DNA of 64,000 bases from Noviherbaspirillum soli (GTDB lineage Bacteria; Pseudomonadota; Gammaproteobacteria; Burkholderiales; Burkholderiaceae_D): assembly GCF_015352955.1 (NCBI RefSeq), contig NZ_JACYOX010000014.1, positions 58,401 through 122,400 on the forward strand, given 5' to 3'. The translations under genes were made by a program, and so were the position numbers. The notes under the pieces were generated by a model. The model was not told the DNA's origin and did no database searches. It was given only the letters and a program-made list of their open reading frames with translations. Positions 34,990 to 44,604 of the stretch are shown piece after piece; the first letter of the stretch is position 1, and each line of letters opens with the position of its first letter.

Positions 34990-36041
34990 ACGCACCGGAC
35001 AACCTCCCAATCAAACTCACTTCCTTTTCGCACGGCGGCGGCTGCGGCTGCAAGATCGCGCCCGGCGTGCTGTCGGAAATCCTCAAGAAATCCAGCGGCT
35101 TCCCGGTGCCGCCGCAACTGCTGGTAGGCATCGAGACCGCGGACGATGCGGCGGTCTACAAGCTCAATGACGAGCAGGCGCTGATCGCCACCACCGACTT
35201 CTTCATGCCCATCGTCGACGATCCCTACGACTTTGGCCGCATCGCCGCCACCAATGCGATTTCCGATGTCTACGCCATGGGCGGCACGCCGATCATGGCG
35301 CTGGCGCTGGTCGGCATGCCGATCGACAAGCTGCCGCTGGATACGATAGGCAAGATCATCCAGGGCGGCGAATCGATTTGCGCCGAGGCCGGCATCCCGA
35401 TCGCCGGCGGCCACACCATCGATTCGGTGGAGCCGATCTATGGCCTGGTGGTGATGGGACTGGTGCATCCTTCGAAGGTCAAGCGCAATGCCGATGCCCG
35501 CGCCGGCGACAAGCTCATCCTCGGCAAGCCGCTCGGCGTGGGCGTGCTGTCGGCGGCGCTGAAGAAAGGCGCGCTGGATGCGGCCGGCTACGCGGCAATG
35601 ATCGAGAACACCACCAAGCTCAACAAGCCGGGCAAGGCCCTGTCCGAACTGCCGGGCGTGCATGCGCTGACCGACGTCACGGGCTTTGGCCTGCTGGGCC
35701 ACCTGCTGGAACTGGCCCGCGGCGCCGGGCTGGAAGCGCGGCTGGACATGGATCGCATCCCGCTGCTGCCCGGCGTGCAAGAACTGGCGTCCGGCGGCTT
35801 CGTGACCGGCGCTTCGGGACGCAACTGGGCCGGCTACGGCCACCAGGTGCAGCTGGCCGGGCGCATTACCCCGGCCCAGCAGATGCTGCTGACCGACCCG
35901 CAGACCTCGGGCGGCTTGCTGGTGGCCTGCGCTCCCGATACGGTGGACGAGGTGCTGGCGCTGTTTGCCCGGGAAGGCTTCGCGCATGCGGCCGTGATCG
36001 GCGAGATGCAGGCCGGCGAGGCCGGCGTGAAGGTCGGGTAG
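34986..36041 (+). CDS. selD: Selenophosphate synthetase SelD (SenC role)
   Basis: 351 residues. Makes selenophosphate from selenide and ATP. The catalytic loop SFSHGGGCGCKIAPG has Cys20, Cys22 and Lys23, matching Cys17, Cys19 and Lys20 of E. coli SelD; the position is Cys, not selenocysteine. ATP/metal motifs: ETADDAAVYKL, ATTDFFMPIVDDPYDFGRIAATNAISDVYAMGG, IAGGHTIDS, TDVTGFGLLGHLLELARGAG, TDPQTSGGLLVA. Translation is coupled to senB (4-bp overlap). No mnmH/selU or selA beside it, so the local job is selenoneine supply (SenC). Confidence 0.94.
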   Translation: MNAPDNLPIKLTSFSHGGGCGCKIAPGVLSEILKKSSGFPVPPQLLVGIETADDAAVYKLNDEQALIATTDFFMPIVDDPYDFGRIAATNAISDVYAMGGTPIMALALVGMPIDKLPLDTIGKIIQGGESICAEAGIPIAGGHTIDSVEPIYGLVVMGLVHPSKVKRNADARAGDKLILGKPLGVGVLSAALKKGALDAAGYAAMIENTTKLNKPGKALSELPGVHALTDVTGFGLLGHLLELARGAGLEARLDMDRIPLLPGVQELASGGFVTGASGRNWAGYGHQVQLAGRITPAQQMLLTDPQTSGGLLVACAPDTVDEVLALFAREGFAHAAVIGEMQAGEAGVKVG

Positions 36042-36051
36042 GAGCCGCCCC

Positions 36052-37320
36052 TCAGTTCTGAGGCGACGGGCGGGCATCGTCCGCCGCCGGTTCCTTGAGC
36101 AGATCGGCGCGCGGCAGTCCCCATTGCGGCACGCCGCGCTCGCAGCCGCGCTCGCCGGGCTCGACCAGCATCAGCGTGGAAAAATTGCCGCGCGGGCTGC
36201 TGGCATAGCGGGCATCGGAGGCGCTGTCGCGTTCGAGCCAGGGCATGCGCGCAAAGCGCAGCCAGTCATGAAAGTAGCAGTCCCTGCGCGCCAGTTCGCG
36301 CAGGCGCGCCAGCGGCGTTTCCTGCCGGGCCAGCAAGGCGATTGCGGCGGTGGCGTCGGCAGGCAGCGCGCCTTCCACGAAAGCCGGCGGACAGGCCGGC
36401 ACCGGCAGCGATGCCGGGGCCAGGCTGACGATGCCGCGGCTGACCCGGAAGTCACGCCGCCCCGCCGCGCGTTCGATGGCAACGAAATTCCAGCAGACCG
36501 GATTGGACGGATAGGGCGACATCGCCGCGTCCAGCAGCACCGCCTGCGGGTCGGCGGCCTGAAGATAGCCCGCCACCACCTGGCGCGCCTGCGTCGACAT
36601 GGCAGCCTGCACCGCAACGAAGGCCAGTCCGAACGCCGCGCCTGCCAGCAATGGCGCCAGCCGCGGCCGGCCGTCATGGTTTCTGGCGCCCGCCAGCGCC
36701 AGCGCCGCACCCATTGCCAGCAGCACGGCCAGCGATTGCCACGCCAGAAAGCCGCGCCAGCCCAGGTAAATTAGCGCCAGCGCCGCAGGCAGCAGCAGCC
36801 AGCGCATGGCGGTGCGGCGCGCGCTCATGATCATCGGCACGCCGAAGGCAAGCCAGAACACCGGTTCCAGGATGAACACCATATCGCCGTACAACCAGCG
36901 GGAATCGACCGGATGGAACGGATGCAATCCGTAGGAGTTCAGATAGTCCATCAGCAGATGCAGCGCAAAGCCAGCCACCAGCGCCAGCAGGAAACCGATA
37001 CGCGCGGTGGCACTCGAACGCAGCAGGCGCCGGGCATTCGGCCACAACGCCCATGTCAGTGCGGCCAGCAGCAGCATCTGGGGCAAGGCGTACAGGAGGG
37101 TGTGGGTATGACCCCGGTGATGCAGCAGATACCCCAGCGGCGCCGGCAGCAATGGCGTCAGCAGCAGGTCGAGATCGGGAAAGTTGCCCGCCAGCGCACA
37201 GGTGGCGAGCATCAGCCGGCGGCGCAGGCCCTGGCTGTTTTCATCCGCCTCCGGCGCCAGGCTGCGATGCATGATTTCACCGGCAAGCAGGCTGGCGACC
37301 GAATGGCTGAGATTATCCAT
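36052..37320 (-). CDS. Membrane-bound metal-dependent hydrolase, YdjM/DUF457 type
   Basis: 422 residues. The first 200 are the YdjM-like domain: MDNLSHSVASLLAGEIMHR, the GNFPDLDLLL motif and LHHRGHTHTLL carry the conserved His/Asp set thought to bind metal, followed by LHLLMDYLNSYGLHPFHP with further conserved His/Asp. About eight membrane helices. The C-terminal ~150 residues are soluble and include FVAIERA and LRELARRDCYFHDWLRFARMPW. The substrate is unknown. Convergent with selD, 10 bp between stops. Confidence 0.85.
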   Translation of the reverse strand: MDNLSHSVASLLAGEIMHRSLAPEADENSQGLRRRLMLATCALAGNFPDLDLLLTPLLPAPLGYLLHHRGHTHTLLYALPQMLLLAALTWALWPNARRLLRSSATARIGFLLALVAGFALHLLMDYLNSYGLHPFHPVDSRWLYGDMVFILEPVFWLAFGVPMIMSARRTAMRWLLLPAALALIYLGWRGFLAWQSLAVLLAMGAALALAGARNHDGRPRLAPLLAGAAFGLAFVAVQAAMSTQARQVVAGYLQAADPQAVLLDAAMSPYPSNPVCWNFVAIERAAGRRDFRVSRGIVSLAPASLPVPACPPAFVEGALPADATAAIALLARQETPLARLRELARRDCYFHDWLRFARMPWLERDSASDARYASSPRGNFSTLMLVEPGERGCERGVPQWGLPRADLLKEPAADDARPSPQN

Positions 37321-37360
37321 GGCTAGATGTTACCGAGCAGGGTAGAGAGAGAAGAGAGAA

Positions 37361-37388
37361 TTTTACTTCTTGTTTTTACGAAGTAAAA
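37361..37388. repeat. AT-rich hairpin upstream of the 37531 gene
   Basis: TTTTACTTC, ten-base loop, GAAGTAAAA: nine perfect pairs in a locally AT-rich stretch. No T-run follows on either strand, so it is more like an operator or UTR stem than a terminator. Confidence 0.4.
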
Positions 37389-37530
37389 ATGCGATTTATT
37401 TCGGTTTTTACGGTGCACTCTACAGCTTATCATAGTGCTCGCTTGATAGTTTCCGCACAAATTTCCAATAAGCGGACAATGAACAGGCATGTCGCGAATT
37501 GCTGCAATTCGCTGTTTCAGGAGAAAGATG

Positions 37531-37818
37531 ATGTCCGAACAAAAGTTTGAGCAAACCGAATGGGAAGTCGTGGAAGGCATTGGCCCTAAGGCGTCCACCA
37601 AAACCTCGCGCGCGGCCATGATGCGGGCCATGCTCGGTCCCTGGTGGCGCTGGAAGATCGCCGGCCTGGTCACTGCAGGCTGCATCATCCTGGCGCTGGT
37701 GGCAGCGCTTGCCAGCGTGTTTTTCGTGGTCGGCGTGGCGGTGCTGCTGGTATCGCTTGTCGTCGCGAAGGTCAGGCAGATGTTGCGCCAGCACGGAAAC
37801 TCCGTGACGCCGCGCTAG
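37531..37818 (+). CDS. Small membrane protein of unknown function
   Basis: 95 residues. AGGAG seven bases before ATG 37531 (ATG 37528 is also possible). Acidic N-terminal part with EWEVVEGIGPKAS, then a basic stretch, two hydrophobic segments (~48-85) separated by a few residues, and a basic C-terminus: an inner-membrane hairpin. No family recognised. Confidence 0.65.
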   Translation: MSEQKFEQTEWEVVEGIGPKASTKTSRAAMMRAMLGPWWRWKIAGLVTAGCIILALVAALASVFFVVGVAVLLVSLVVAKVRQMLRQHGNSVTPR

Positions 37819-37870
37819 CAGGCACGGAACGATAGCCAGCCATGACTATCGAACTGGTTTTGGAGGCGCC

Positions 37871-38056
37871 ATGCAAAACCAGCCCAGCAATCAACCGCGC
37901 CCGGCGGCAGATCGCGACGATGTCGTTCCGGAACAGCGCGACGATGTAAAGCATGTGATCGACACCGGATTGCCGCCAGGCATCAATCCCGATGAAGCAG
38001 CAGACCCGGGCAGCCAGACGCCTGGCGCCTCGCCCGACTTCGTACGCGGAAAGTAA
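37871..38056 (+). CDS. Small hydrophilic protein of unknown function
   Basis: 61 residues, GGAGG six bases before the ATG. Rich in Asp, Pro, Gln and Gly with no hydrophobic core, so probably disordered (DTGLPPGINPDEAADPGS). A good ribosome site and GC3 pattern support coding; nothing else can be said. Confidence 0.5.
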   Translation: MQNQPSNQPRPAADRDDVVPEQRDDVKHVIDTGLPPGINPDEAADPGSQTPGASPDFVRGK

Positions 38057-38172
38057 AACTCCAGGGCGGACGGCTTTTTGTAACAGGCTTGATGCAATGC
38101 CGACATACGGCCGACAAGCCTGGGGCGCAGAGTGAAGCTGCATGCGATCATGCATGCCTTTTCCTGTTCCGG

Positions 38173-38898
38173 ATGTCCGCCATGCATCACCCTACCCGCG
38201 CCCTGATCGTCGATGACGACAAGGAAATCTGCACCCTGCTGTGCACCTATCTCGCCGACTTCGGCATCGAGGCGCGCGGCGTGCATGACGGCGCCGCGAT
38301 GCGGCGCGCCCTTGCCGAGCAGGCGCCGGACGTCATCATCCTCGACCTGATGCTGCCCGGCGAAGATGGCCTGACGCTGTGCCGACATCTGCGCGCCACC
38401 GGCAATATCCCGGTCATCATGCTGACCGCGCGCGGCGAACCGGCCGACCGGGTGGTCGGGCTGGAGCTCGGCGCGGACGACTATGTTGTCAAGCCGTTCG
38501 ATCCGCGCGAACTGGTGGCGCGCATCCACACCGTGCTGCGACGCACCCGCGGCGACCGGGCCGCGCCTGCCGGCGGCGAGAGCGAGCGCATCAGCTTTGA
38601 AGGCTGGACGCTGGACGTGAACACGCGCGAGCTGACGACGCCGCGCAAGATGGTGGTGCCGCTGTCGAATGCGGAATTCAGGCTGCTCTGGACCTTCATC
38701 GAACGGCCGCGCCGGGTGCTCAACCGCGACCAGTTGATGGATGCGGCCCGCGGGCAGGCCAGCAATGCCTACGACCGCAGCATCGACCTGCTGGTGTCGC
38801 GGCTGCGCCAGAAACTCGACGACGACCCGCGCGACCCCAGGCTTCTGAAGACCATCCGCGGCGAGGGCTATCTGTTCGACGCCCGCATCACGCGATGA
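38173..38898 (+). CDS. OmpR-family response regulator
   Basis: 241 residues from ATG 38173 (ATG 38182 equally possible). Receiver domain with acidic DDD14-16, phospho-acceptor Asp58 (IILDLMLPGEDG) and Lys in DDYVVKPFDPREL; C-terminal winged helix with LSNAEFRLLWTFIERPRRVLNRDQLMDAARG and YDRSIDLLVSRLRQKLDDDPRDPRLLKTIRGEGYLF, closest in style to OmpR. Overlaps the kinase gene by 4 bp. Confidence 0.92.
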   Translation: MSAMHHPTRALIVDDDKEICTLLCTYLADFGIEARGVHDGAAMRRALAEQAPDVIILDLMLPGEDGLTLCRHLRATGNIPVIMLTARGEPADRVVGLELGADDYVVKPFDPRELVARIHTVLRRTRGDRAAPAGGESERISFEGWTLDVNTRELTTPRKMVVPLSNAEFRLLWTFIERPRRVLNRDQLMDAARGQASNAYDRSIDLLVSRLRQKLDDDPRDPRLLKTIRGEGYLFDARITR

Positions 38899-39980
38899 CG
38901 CGCCTGCTGCCGGATACGATCTTCTCCCGGCTGTTCCTGCTGGTGCTGGCCGCCATCGTGATCAGCCACCTGATGACCTTCGTGCTGCTGCTCGGGGTCT
39001 ACGGCGACCGTCACCGGCCGCCGGGGCCGCCCCCCGGCATCAGCGCAGCGGACAGCCCGCGCCCGCCGCAACGCCCGCCGACGCCCTATCGCCGGCCGAC
39101 GATCGAGATCGCCGGCCACAGCGTGCGCACGCCGCCGCCGGCCTTCTGGATCGGCCTGATCAGCCAGCTGGTTGCGCTGAGCCTGGCGGCATGGCTGGGC
39201 GCGCGGATGCTGGCGCGGCCGATACAGAAGCTCGGCCAGGCGGCCGCCGAACTGGGCGTGGACCTGAACCGGCCGCCGATCACCGAAACCGGCACCGCGG
39301 AAGCGCGGCAGGCGGCGCGGGTGTTCAACCGCATGCAGCAGCGCATCCGCCTCAACGTGGAAGAGCGCGGCCGTTTCCTGGCGGCGGTGTCGCACGACCT
39401 GCGCACGCCCCTGACGCGCATGAAGCTGCGGGTGGAGCGCATGCAGGACGATGCGCTGCGCGACAAGCTCAAGGAAGACATGGCCGAAATGGCCGCCATG
39501 CTCAACGCCACGCTGAGCTACCTGCGCGACGAGGCTTCCAACGAAGCATGGCAGATGATGGACGTGACGGCGCTGCTGGAATCGATGGCCGAGGACGAGG
39601 CCGATGCCGGCCATGATGTCAGCCTCAGTGGATCAGCCCGGCCGCTGCTGACTCGCCCGCTGGCGCTGCGGCGCTGCCTGTCCAACCTGCTGCAGAACGC
39701 GCTGCGTTACGGCCAGTGCGCGCATATCGTGGTGAGCGACAACGCCCAGGGCCTGCAGATCGAGGTGCGCGACCACGGACCCGGCATACCGGAAGACAAG
39801 ATGGAAACCGTGTTCGAGCCGTTTGTGCGCCTGGAAGATTCGCGCAACCGCGCTACCGGCGGCGTCGGGCTCGGGCTGGCCATCGCCCGCGAGGCGGCAT
39901 CCCAGTGCGGCGGCACGCTAAGCCTGGAAAATGCCGCAACCGGCGGGCTGATTGCGCGGCTGATGCTGCGGCGCGCATAG
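38895..39980 (+). CDS. EnvZ-like sensor histidine kinase
   Basis: 361 residues. Membrane helix ~12-34; a short periplasmic segment ~35-82 that is strikingly Pro/Arg-rich (RHRPPGPPPG, SPRPPQRPPTPYRRP); second helix ~84-104; HAMP; His167 in AAVSHDLRTPLTRMKLRVE; N-box NLLQNALRYG; G1 DHGPGIPEDKMETVFEPF; G2 GGVGLGLAIAREAA. The tiny Pro-rich sensor region is too small for a classic ligand domain, suggesting sensing through the membrane or a partner protein. Confidence 0.92.
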   Translation: MTRLLPDTIFSRLFLLVLAAIVISHLMTFVLLLGVYGDRHRPPGPPPGISAADSPRPPQRPPTPYRRPTIEIAGHSVRTPPPAFWIGLISQLVALSLAAWLGARMLARPIQKLGQAAAELGVDLNRPPITETGTAEARQAARVFNRMQQRIRLNVEERGRFLAAVSHDLRTPLTRMKLRVERMQDDALRDKLKEDMAEMAAMLNATLSYLRDEASNEAWQMMDVTALLESMAEDEADAGHDVSLSGSARPLLTRPLALRRCLSNLLQNALRYGQCAHIVVSDNAQGLQIEVRDHGPGIPEDKMETVFEPFVRLEDSRNRATGGVGLGLAIAREAASQCGGTLSLENAATGGLIARLMLRRA

Positions 39981-40174
39981 GACTTGGCGCGGCCGCCGGG
40001 TGCAAGCATAGCGATTGTGTCAATTTTGATACCAGCATTACATACTGGCGACACAGCGACAGGCGACACTGACGGTTCAGGCAGACCTGCGCCGTTCCTG
40101 GCAGAACGCTGGCGGCTTGCCTGCATGCATGAACTGCAATCTCCTCCCTTTGGATATCCTGGCAGATATCCCTT

Positions 40175-40199
40175 GCCCGCCTCCCGGCGGGCTTTTTTT
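40175..40199 (+). terminator. Strong Rho-independent terminator
   Basis: GCCCGCC-TCCC-GGCGGGC followed by seven T's. It lies 195 bp after the kinase stop, so it ends either a long 3' UTR or a separate small transcript. Confidence 0.85.
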
Positions 40200-40250
40200 A
40201 TGGATTCATGCGGAATGTAGCCAGCGCATGGCACTGTATCTGCGGTCTCT

Positions 40251-40368
40251 GTAGGGCGGAATACCCCGAAGGGGCATTCCGCCAATGGTCGATGAGAGGA
40301 AAGTGCCAATATCGCAAATGCGGTTTGTAATCGCATGGTGCAATGAACCTACGGGGTACTGCCCCTAC
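40251..40368. repeat. Palindromic intergenic repeat, copy 3 (diverged)
   Basis: Left end gtagggcggaataccccgaa, right end ggggtactgcccctac; same length (118 bp) and same order of blocks as the other two copies, in the orientation of copy 2, but with more changes inside. It sits directly downstream of the frameshifted minus-strand relic. Confidence 0.7.
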
Positions 40369-40381
40369 TACGCATGCGTCC

Positions 40382-40653
40382 TTAAACCGAAAAACCCCGC
40401 TCCCGCAATACATCGCGGGCTTTCGATCGCGCGATGGCGGCGAAGTACAGGGCGGTACGGTACTGATGCGCCTCGCGCTCCGTAACGTCGGCATCCTCAA
40501 ATTTCCGGAGCGCTTCGGTGCGCATGAAAAGCTCATGCAACGTCAGGGCGAGCTGCTGGTTTCCTGCTCCAGCGGGTCGTTCAGGCTTCCGGCCTTGAGG
40601 CCCAATGCAAGCGTGGAGAGGTTCGCCGTCAAGGCCGGGAAAGAAACAATCAC
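40382..40653 (-). pseudogene. Small gene interrupted by a frameshift
   Basis: On the minus strand one frame reads VIVSFPALTANLSTLALGLK and on to LNDPLEQET with strong GC3 bias, then meets a stop; the next frame continues the same helical character as QLALTLHELFMRTEAL to RDVLRERGFSV before a stop at 40382. The switch lies at about 40556-40562 (repeated agc), consistent with a one- or two-base indel. Joined, it would be a ~90-residue helical protein starting at a GTG near 40653. Not recognised. Alternatively the second half alone could be a short intact gene. Confidence 0.4.
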
Positions 40654-40664
40654 ACCCCGCCACG

Positions 40665-40691
40665 AAAAAAACGCCGGCTCGCGCCGGCGTT
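40665..40691 (-). terminator. Terminator of ahpF
   Basis: On the minus strand AACGCCGGC-GCGA-GCCGGCGTT followed by further T's, about 20 bp after the ahpF stop. Confidence 0.88.
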
Positions 40692-40711
40692 CTTCAACAG
40701 CAAGACATTGT

Positions 40712-42316
40712 TCAGGCAGGCACCGCAGTCTTGTCTTCCGCCCTGGCCGGCTCCGCGCCATCGGCAGGCGCCGACGTGCGGATCAGGTGATCGAAGGCCG
40801 ACAACGCTGCCTTGGAGCCCTCACCCATCGCGATCACGATCTGCTTGAACGGCACCGTGGTGGCGTCGCCGGCGGCGAATACGCCTGGCACCGAGGTGCG
40901 GCCATGGGAATCGATCTCGATCTCGCCATGCCTGGACAGCGCCACCGTGTCCTTGAGCCAGTCGGTGTTGGGCAACAGCCCGATCTGCACGAAGATGCCT
41001 TCCAGGTCGACGCGGTGCGATGCGCCGGTCTGGCGGTTGGTGTACTGCAGGCCGGTGACCCTGTTGCCGTCGCCATGCACTTCGCTGGTCAGCGCCTGGG
41101 TGATCACGGTCACGTTCGGCAGGCTCATCAGCTTGCGCTGCAGCACCGCGTCGGCACGCAGCTTCACGTCGAATTCCAGCAGCGTGACATGGGCGACGAT
41201 GCCCGCCAGGTCGATTGCTGCTTCCACGCCCGAGTTGCCGCCGCCGATCACCGCCACGCGCTTGCCCTTGAACAGCGGGCCGTCGCAGTGCGGGCAATAG
41301 GCCACGCCCTTGTTCTTGTATTCCTGCTCGCCCGGCACATTCATCTGCCTCCAGCGCGCGCCGGTGGCAAGTATCACGGTCTTGGCCTTCAGGCTGGCGC
41401 CGCTCTCGAGCTTGACCTCGATCACCTCGCCCGGCACCAGTTCCGAGGCGCGTTGCAGGTTCATCACGTCGACATCATAGGCCTTGACGTGCTGCTCCAG
41501 CGCCGAGACCAGCTTCGGTCCCTCGGTTTCCTTGACCGAGATGAAGTTTTCGATGCCCATGGTGTCCAGCACCTGGCCGCCGAAACGCTCCGCCACCACG
41601 CCGGTGCGGATGCCCTTGCGCGCCGAATAGATCGCCGCGGATGCGCCAGCCGGGCCGCCGCCGACGATCAGCATGTCAAACACATCCTTCTGCGCCAGTT
41701 TCTTGGCGTCGCGCTCGGCGGCGCCGGTGTCGACCTTGGCCAGGATCTCTTCCAGGCCCATGCGGCCCTGGCCGAAGATCTCGCCGTTCAGGTACACGGT
41801 CGGCACGGCCATGATCTGGCGCGCATTGACTTCATCCTGGTACAGCGCGCCGTCGATCATCACATGGCGCACGTTCGGGTTCAGCACCGCCATCAGGTTC
41901 AGGGCCTGGACCACTTCCGGGCAGTTCTGGCAGGACAGCGAGATATAGGTCTCGAACAGGAAGTCGCCCTCCAGGTTCTTCACCTGCTCGATCACGGCGG
42001 CGTCGGCCTTGGGCGGATGGCCGCCGACCTGCAGCAGCGCCAGCACCAGCGAGGTGAACTCGTGGCCCATCGGGATGCCGGCGAAACGGATGCCCATGTC
42101 GCTGCCGGTGCGGTTGAGCGAGAAGGAAGGCGCCCGCTCGCCGTCGGCCGGACGCTCGGCCAGCGTGATCCTGCTCGACAGCGCTGCGATGTCTTTCAGC
42201 AGCGCCAGCATTTCCTGCGATTTGTCGGTCGTGTCCAGGAAAGCCACGATCTCGATCGGCTGCGTGACTTTCTCGAGATAGGCTTTGAGTTGGTTTTTCA
42301 GGTTGGCATCCAGCAT
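40712..42316 (-). CDS. ahpF: Alkyl hydroperoxide reductase subunit F
   Basis: 534 residues from ATG 42316. NADH-dependent flavoprotein that reduces AhpC. The N-terminal tandem-thioredoxin-like domain has the redox pair CQNC ([10 protein letters not shown], ~130); FAD motif [19 protein letters not shown] (~217); thioredoxin-reductase-type CPHC ([12 protein letters not shown], ~345); NADH motif [16 protein letters not shown]; the FAD-closing [23 protein letters not shown]. Downstream of ahpC on the same strand, 177 bp apart. Confidence 0.96.
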   Translation of the reverse strand: MLDANLKNQLKAYLEKVTQPIEIVAFLDTTDKSQEMLALLKDIAALSSRITLAERPADGERAPSFSLNRTGSDMGIRFAGIPMGHEFTSLVLALLQVGGHPPKADAAVIEQVKNLEGDFLFETYISLSCQNCPEVVQALNLMAVLNPNVRHVMIDGALYQDEVNARQIMAVPTVYLNGEIFGQGRMGLEEILAKVDTGAAERDAKKLAQKDVFDMLIVGGGPAGASAAIYSARKGIRTGVVAERFGGQVLDTMGIENFISVKETEGPKLVSALEQHVKAYDVDVMNLQRASELVPGEVIEVKLESGASLKAKTVILATGARWRQMNVPGEQEYKNKGVAYCPHCDGPLFKGKRVAVIGGGNSGVEAAIDLAGIVAHVTLLEFDVKLRADAVLQRKLMSLPNVTVITQALTSEVHGDGNRVTGLQYTNRQTGASHRVDLEGIFVQIGLLPNTDWLKDTVALSRHGEIEIDSHGRTSVPGVFAAGDATTVPFKQIVIAMGEGSKAALSAFDHLIRTSAPADGAEPARAEDKTAVPA

Positions 42317-42493
42317 GATGGCTCGCTTCTCTAAAAGGGTTGCTACGGTATGGTGGAGTGCAGTACTACCGCCCAATCAGCCTCGGCTGCCGGGAAAAAA
42401 GGCTGATCGGGGGGTGGCACTGCCGCCGGGCCGCTGTTCCGGCCCGGCGTTGCGTCCCGCGGCTGTGGCTGCGCGGGACGGGAGGGTCAGAAC

Positions 42494-43057
42494 TTAGATC
42501 TTGCCGACCAGGTCCAGCGACGGTGCCAGGGTCTCGGCGCCCGGGGTCCACTTGGCTGGGCAGACTTCGCCCGGATGGGATGCAACGTACTGGGCAGCCT
42601 GCACCTTGCGCAGCAGTTCCTTGGCATCGCGGCCGATGCCGTTGTCATGGATTTCACACAGCTTGATCTGGCCTTCCGGGTTGATCACGAAAGTGCCACG
42701 CAGCGCCAGGCCTTCTTCCTCGATCATCACGTCGAAATTGCGGGTGATCGCGCCAGTCGGGTCGCCGATCAGCGGATACGTGATCTTGGCGATGGTTTCC
42801 GAGGTGTCATGCCATGCCTTGTGGGTGAAGTGGGTGTCGGTCGACACGCCGTAGACTTCCACGCCCAGGGACTTGAAGGTGTCGTAGTTGTCAGCCAGGT
42901 CGCCCAGTTCGGTCGGGCACACAAAGGTGAAGTCTGCCGGGTAGAACACGACTACGGACCATTTGCCTTTCAGGTCGGCATCGGATACCGGGACGAACTT
43001 GCCGTTGTGGTAAGCGGTGGCGTTGAAGGGCTTGACGGTAGTATTGATCAGTGACAT
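42494..43057 (-). CDS. ahpC: Alkyl hydroperoxide reductase subunit C (2-Cys peroxiredoxin)
   Basis: 187 residues; AAAGGGA before ATG 43057. Peroxidatic Cys47 in [16 protein letters not shown], resolving Cys near 166 in EVCPAKW. Reduces H2O2, organic peroxides and peroxynitrite with AhpF. Typical AhpC1/E. coli type. An OxyR-like motif lies upstream. Confidence 0.96.
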   Translation of the reverse strand: MSLINTTVKPFNATAYHNGKFVPVSDADLKGKWSVVVFYPADFTFVCPTELGDLADNYDTFKSLGVEVYGVSTDTHFTHKAWHDTSETIAKITYPLIGDPTGAITRNFDVMIEEEGLALRGTFVINPEGQIKLCEIHDNGIGRDAKELLRKVQAAQYVASHPGEVCPAKWTPGAETLAPSLDLVGKI

Positions 43058-43143
43058 GGAATTTCCCTTTGGTTGAAGAATTGGTAGGAAGAATGATAGG
43101 GTAGATTTATCGAAACGTGAAATCGATAGTTCCAATTAATGCC

Positions 43144-43180
43144 ATAGCTTATGTTTATCGCATTAACAGGCCGACATCCT
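43144..43180. promoter_or_regulatory. Possible OxyR site upstream of ahpC
   Basis: ATAG-N7-TTAT-N7-ACAG-N7-TCCT, against the OxyR consensus ATAG-N7-CTAT-N7-ATAG-N7-CTAT: 11 of 16 defined positions match. It lies 87-123 bp before the ahpC start in an AT-rich stretch. ahpCF is an OxyR target in many proteobacteria; the motif itself is weak. Confidence 0.3.
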
Positions 43181-43224
43181 ATCAAGAACAGATCGTGTCG
43201 TTTTCGCTGAACTCAAGCCCTTTT

Positions 43225-44082
<858 letters not shown>

Positions 44083-44176
44083 GCTGTTCTCCTGGTGGCG
44101 GGCGGGCTTCCTGCCGGGGTGAATGCCGGTTCCGGAACATGGTCATCAGCATGCATGGCATGACAGCCATGCATTC

Positions 44177-44433
44177 ATGCATCCCTTGCGCCGGCGTTTT
44201 CTGGCGGGGTCCACGCTACTGGCGGCCGCACCCATCGTCAATAGCATGCCATCGTCTGGCCAACTCCATTTGCTGGGTGATTCGATTTTCGACAATGCCG
44301 CCTATGCCGGCGGCCAGCCGGATTCGACGTCCTGGGTGATAAGCATTGGCGGCAAGGATGCGCTGATGCGGCAGGAGCTGCTGGACACGCCGGTGCGCTC
44401 GAGAGCCGCGGCGCGCTGCTGCCGGGGGAGTAA
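44177..44433 (+). pseudogene. Relic of a secreted SGNH/GDSL hydrolase
   Basis: Begins MHPLRRRFLAGSTLLAAAPIV (signal-like), then HLLGDSIFDNAAYAGGQPD, the GDSL block I of small SGNH hydrolases (catalytic Ser in GDS). It then jumps to STSWVISIGGKDALMRQELLDTP, which resembles block III (GGND-type, with Lys for Asn), so roughly 40-50 residues of the normal sequence are missing between them. The frame then becomes random and is cut by the MITE-like element at 44434; the His block is absent. Not functional. Confidence 0.7.
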
Positions 44434-44590
44434 TACCAAACCCAATCCCTAACGTCCCGGGTGAAACCGATGGATTTTTTGGTCTGGCAAGACGGTTGAG
44501 GAGTCGATAGCCCAGCTATTGACGACGATCCCGACGCAGCCAGGCGGAAAAAGACCCGGTTTCATGGGACGTTATGGATTGGGTTTGGTA
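44434..44590. mobile_element. 157-bp MITE-like element with ~32-bp terminal inverted repeats
   Basis: Left end taccaaacccaatccctaac, right end the inverse (ttatggattgggtttggta); the inverted match extends through gtcccgggtgaaacc / ggtttcatgggac with a few mismatches. It is flanked by a direct TAA on each side (44431-44433 and 44591-44593), a likely target duplication. No transposase gene inside; it would be moved by an element elsewhere in the genome. It lies inside the hydrolase relic and 15 bp before the next gene's stop. Confidence 0.8.
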
Positions 44591-44604
44591 TAAGGCAAAG
44601 CCTC

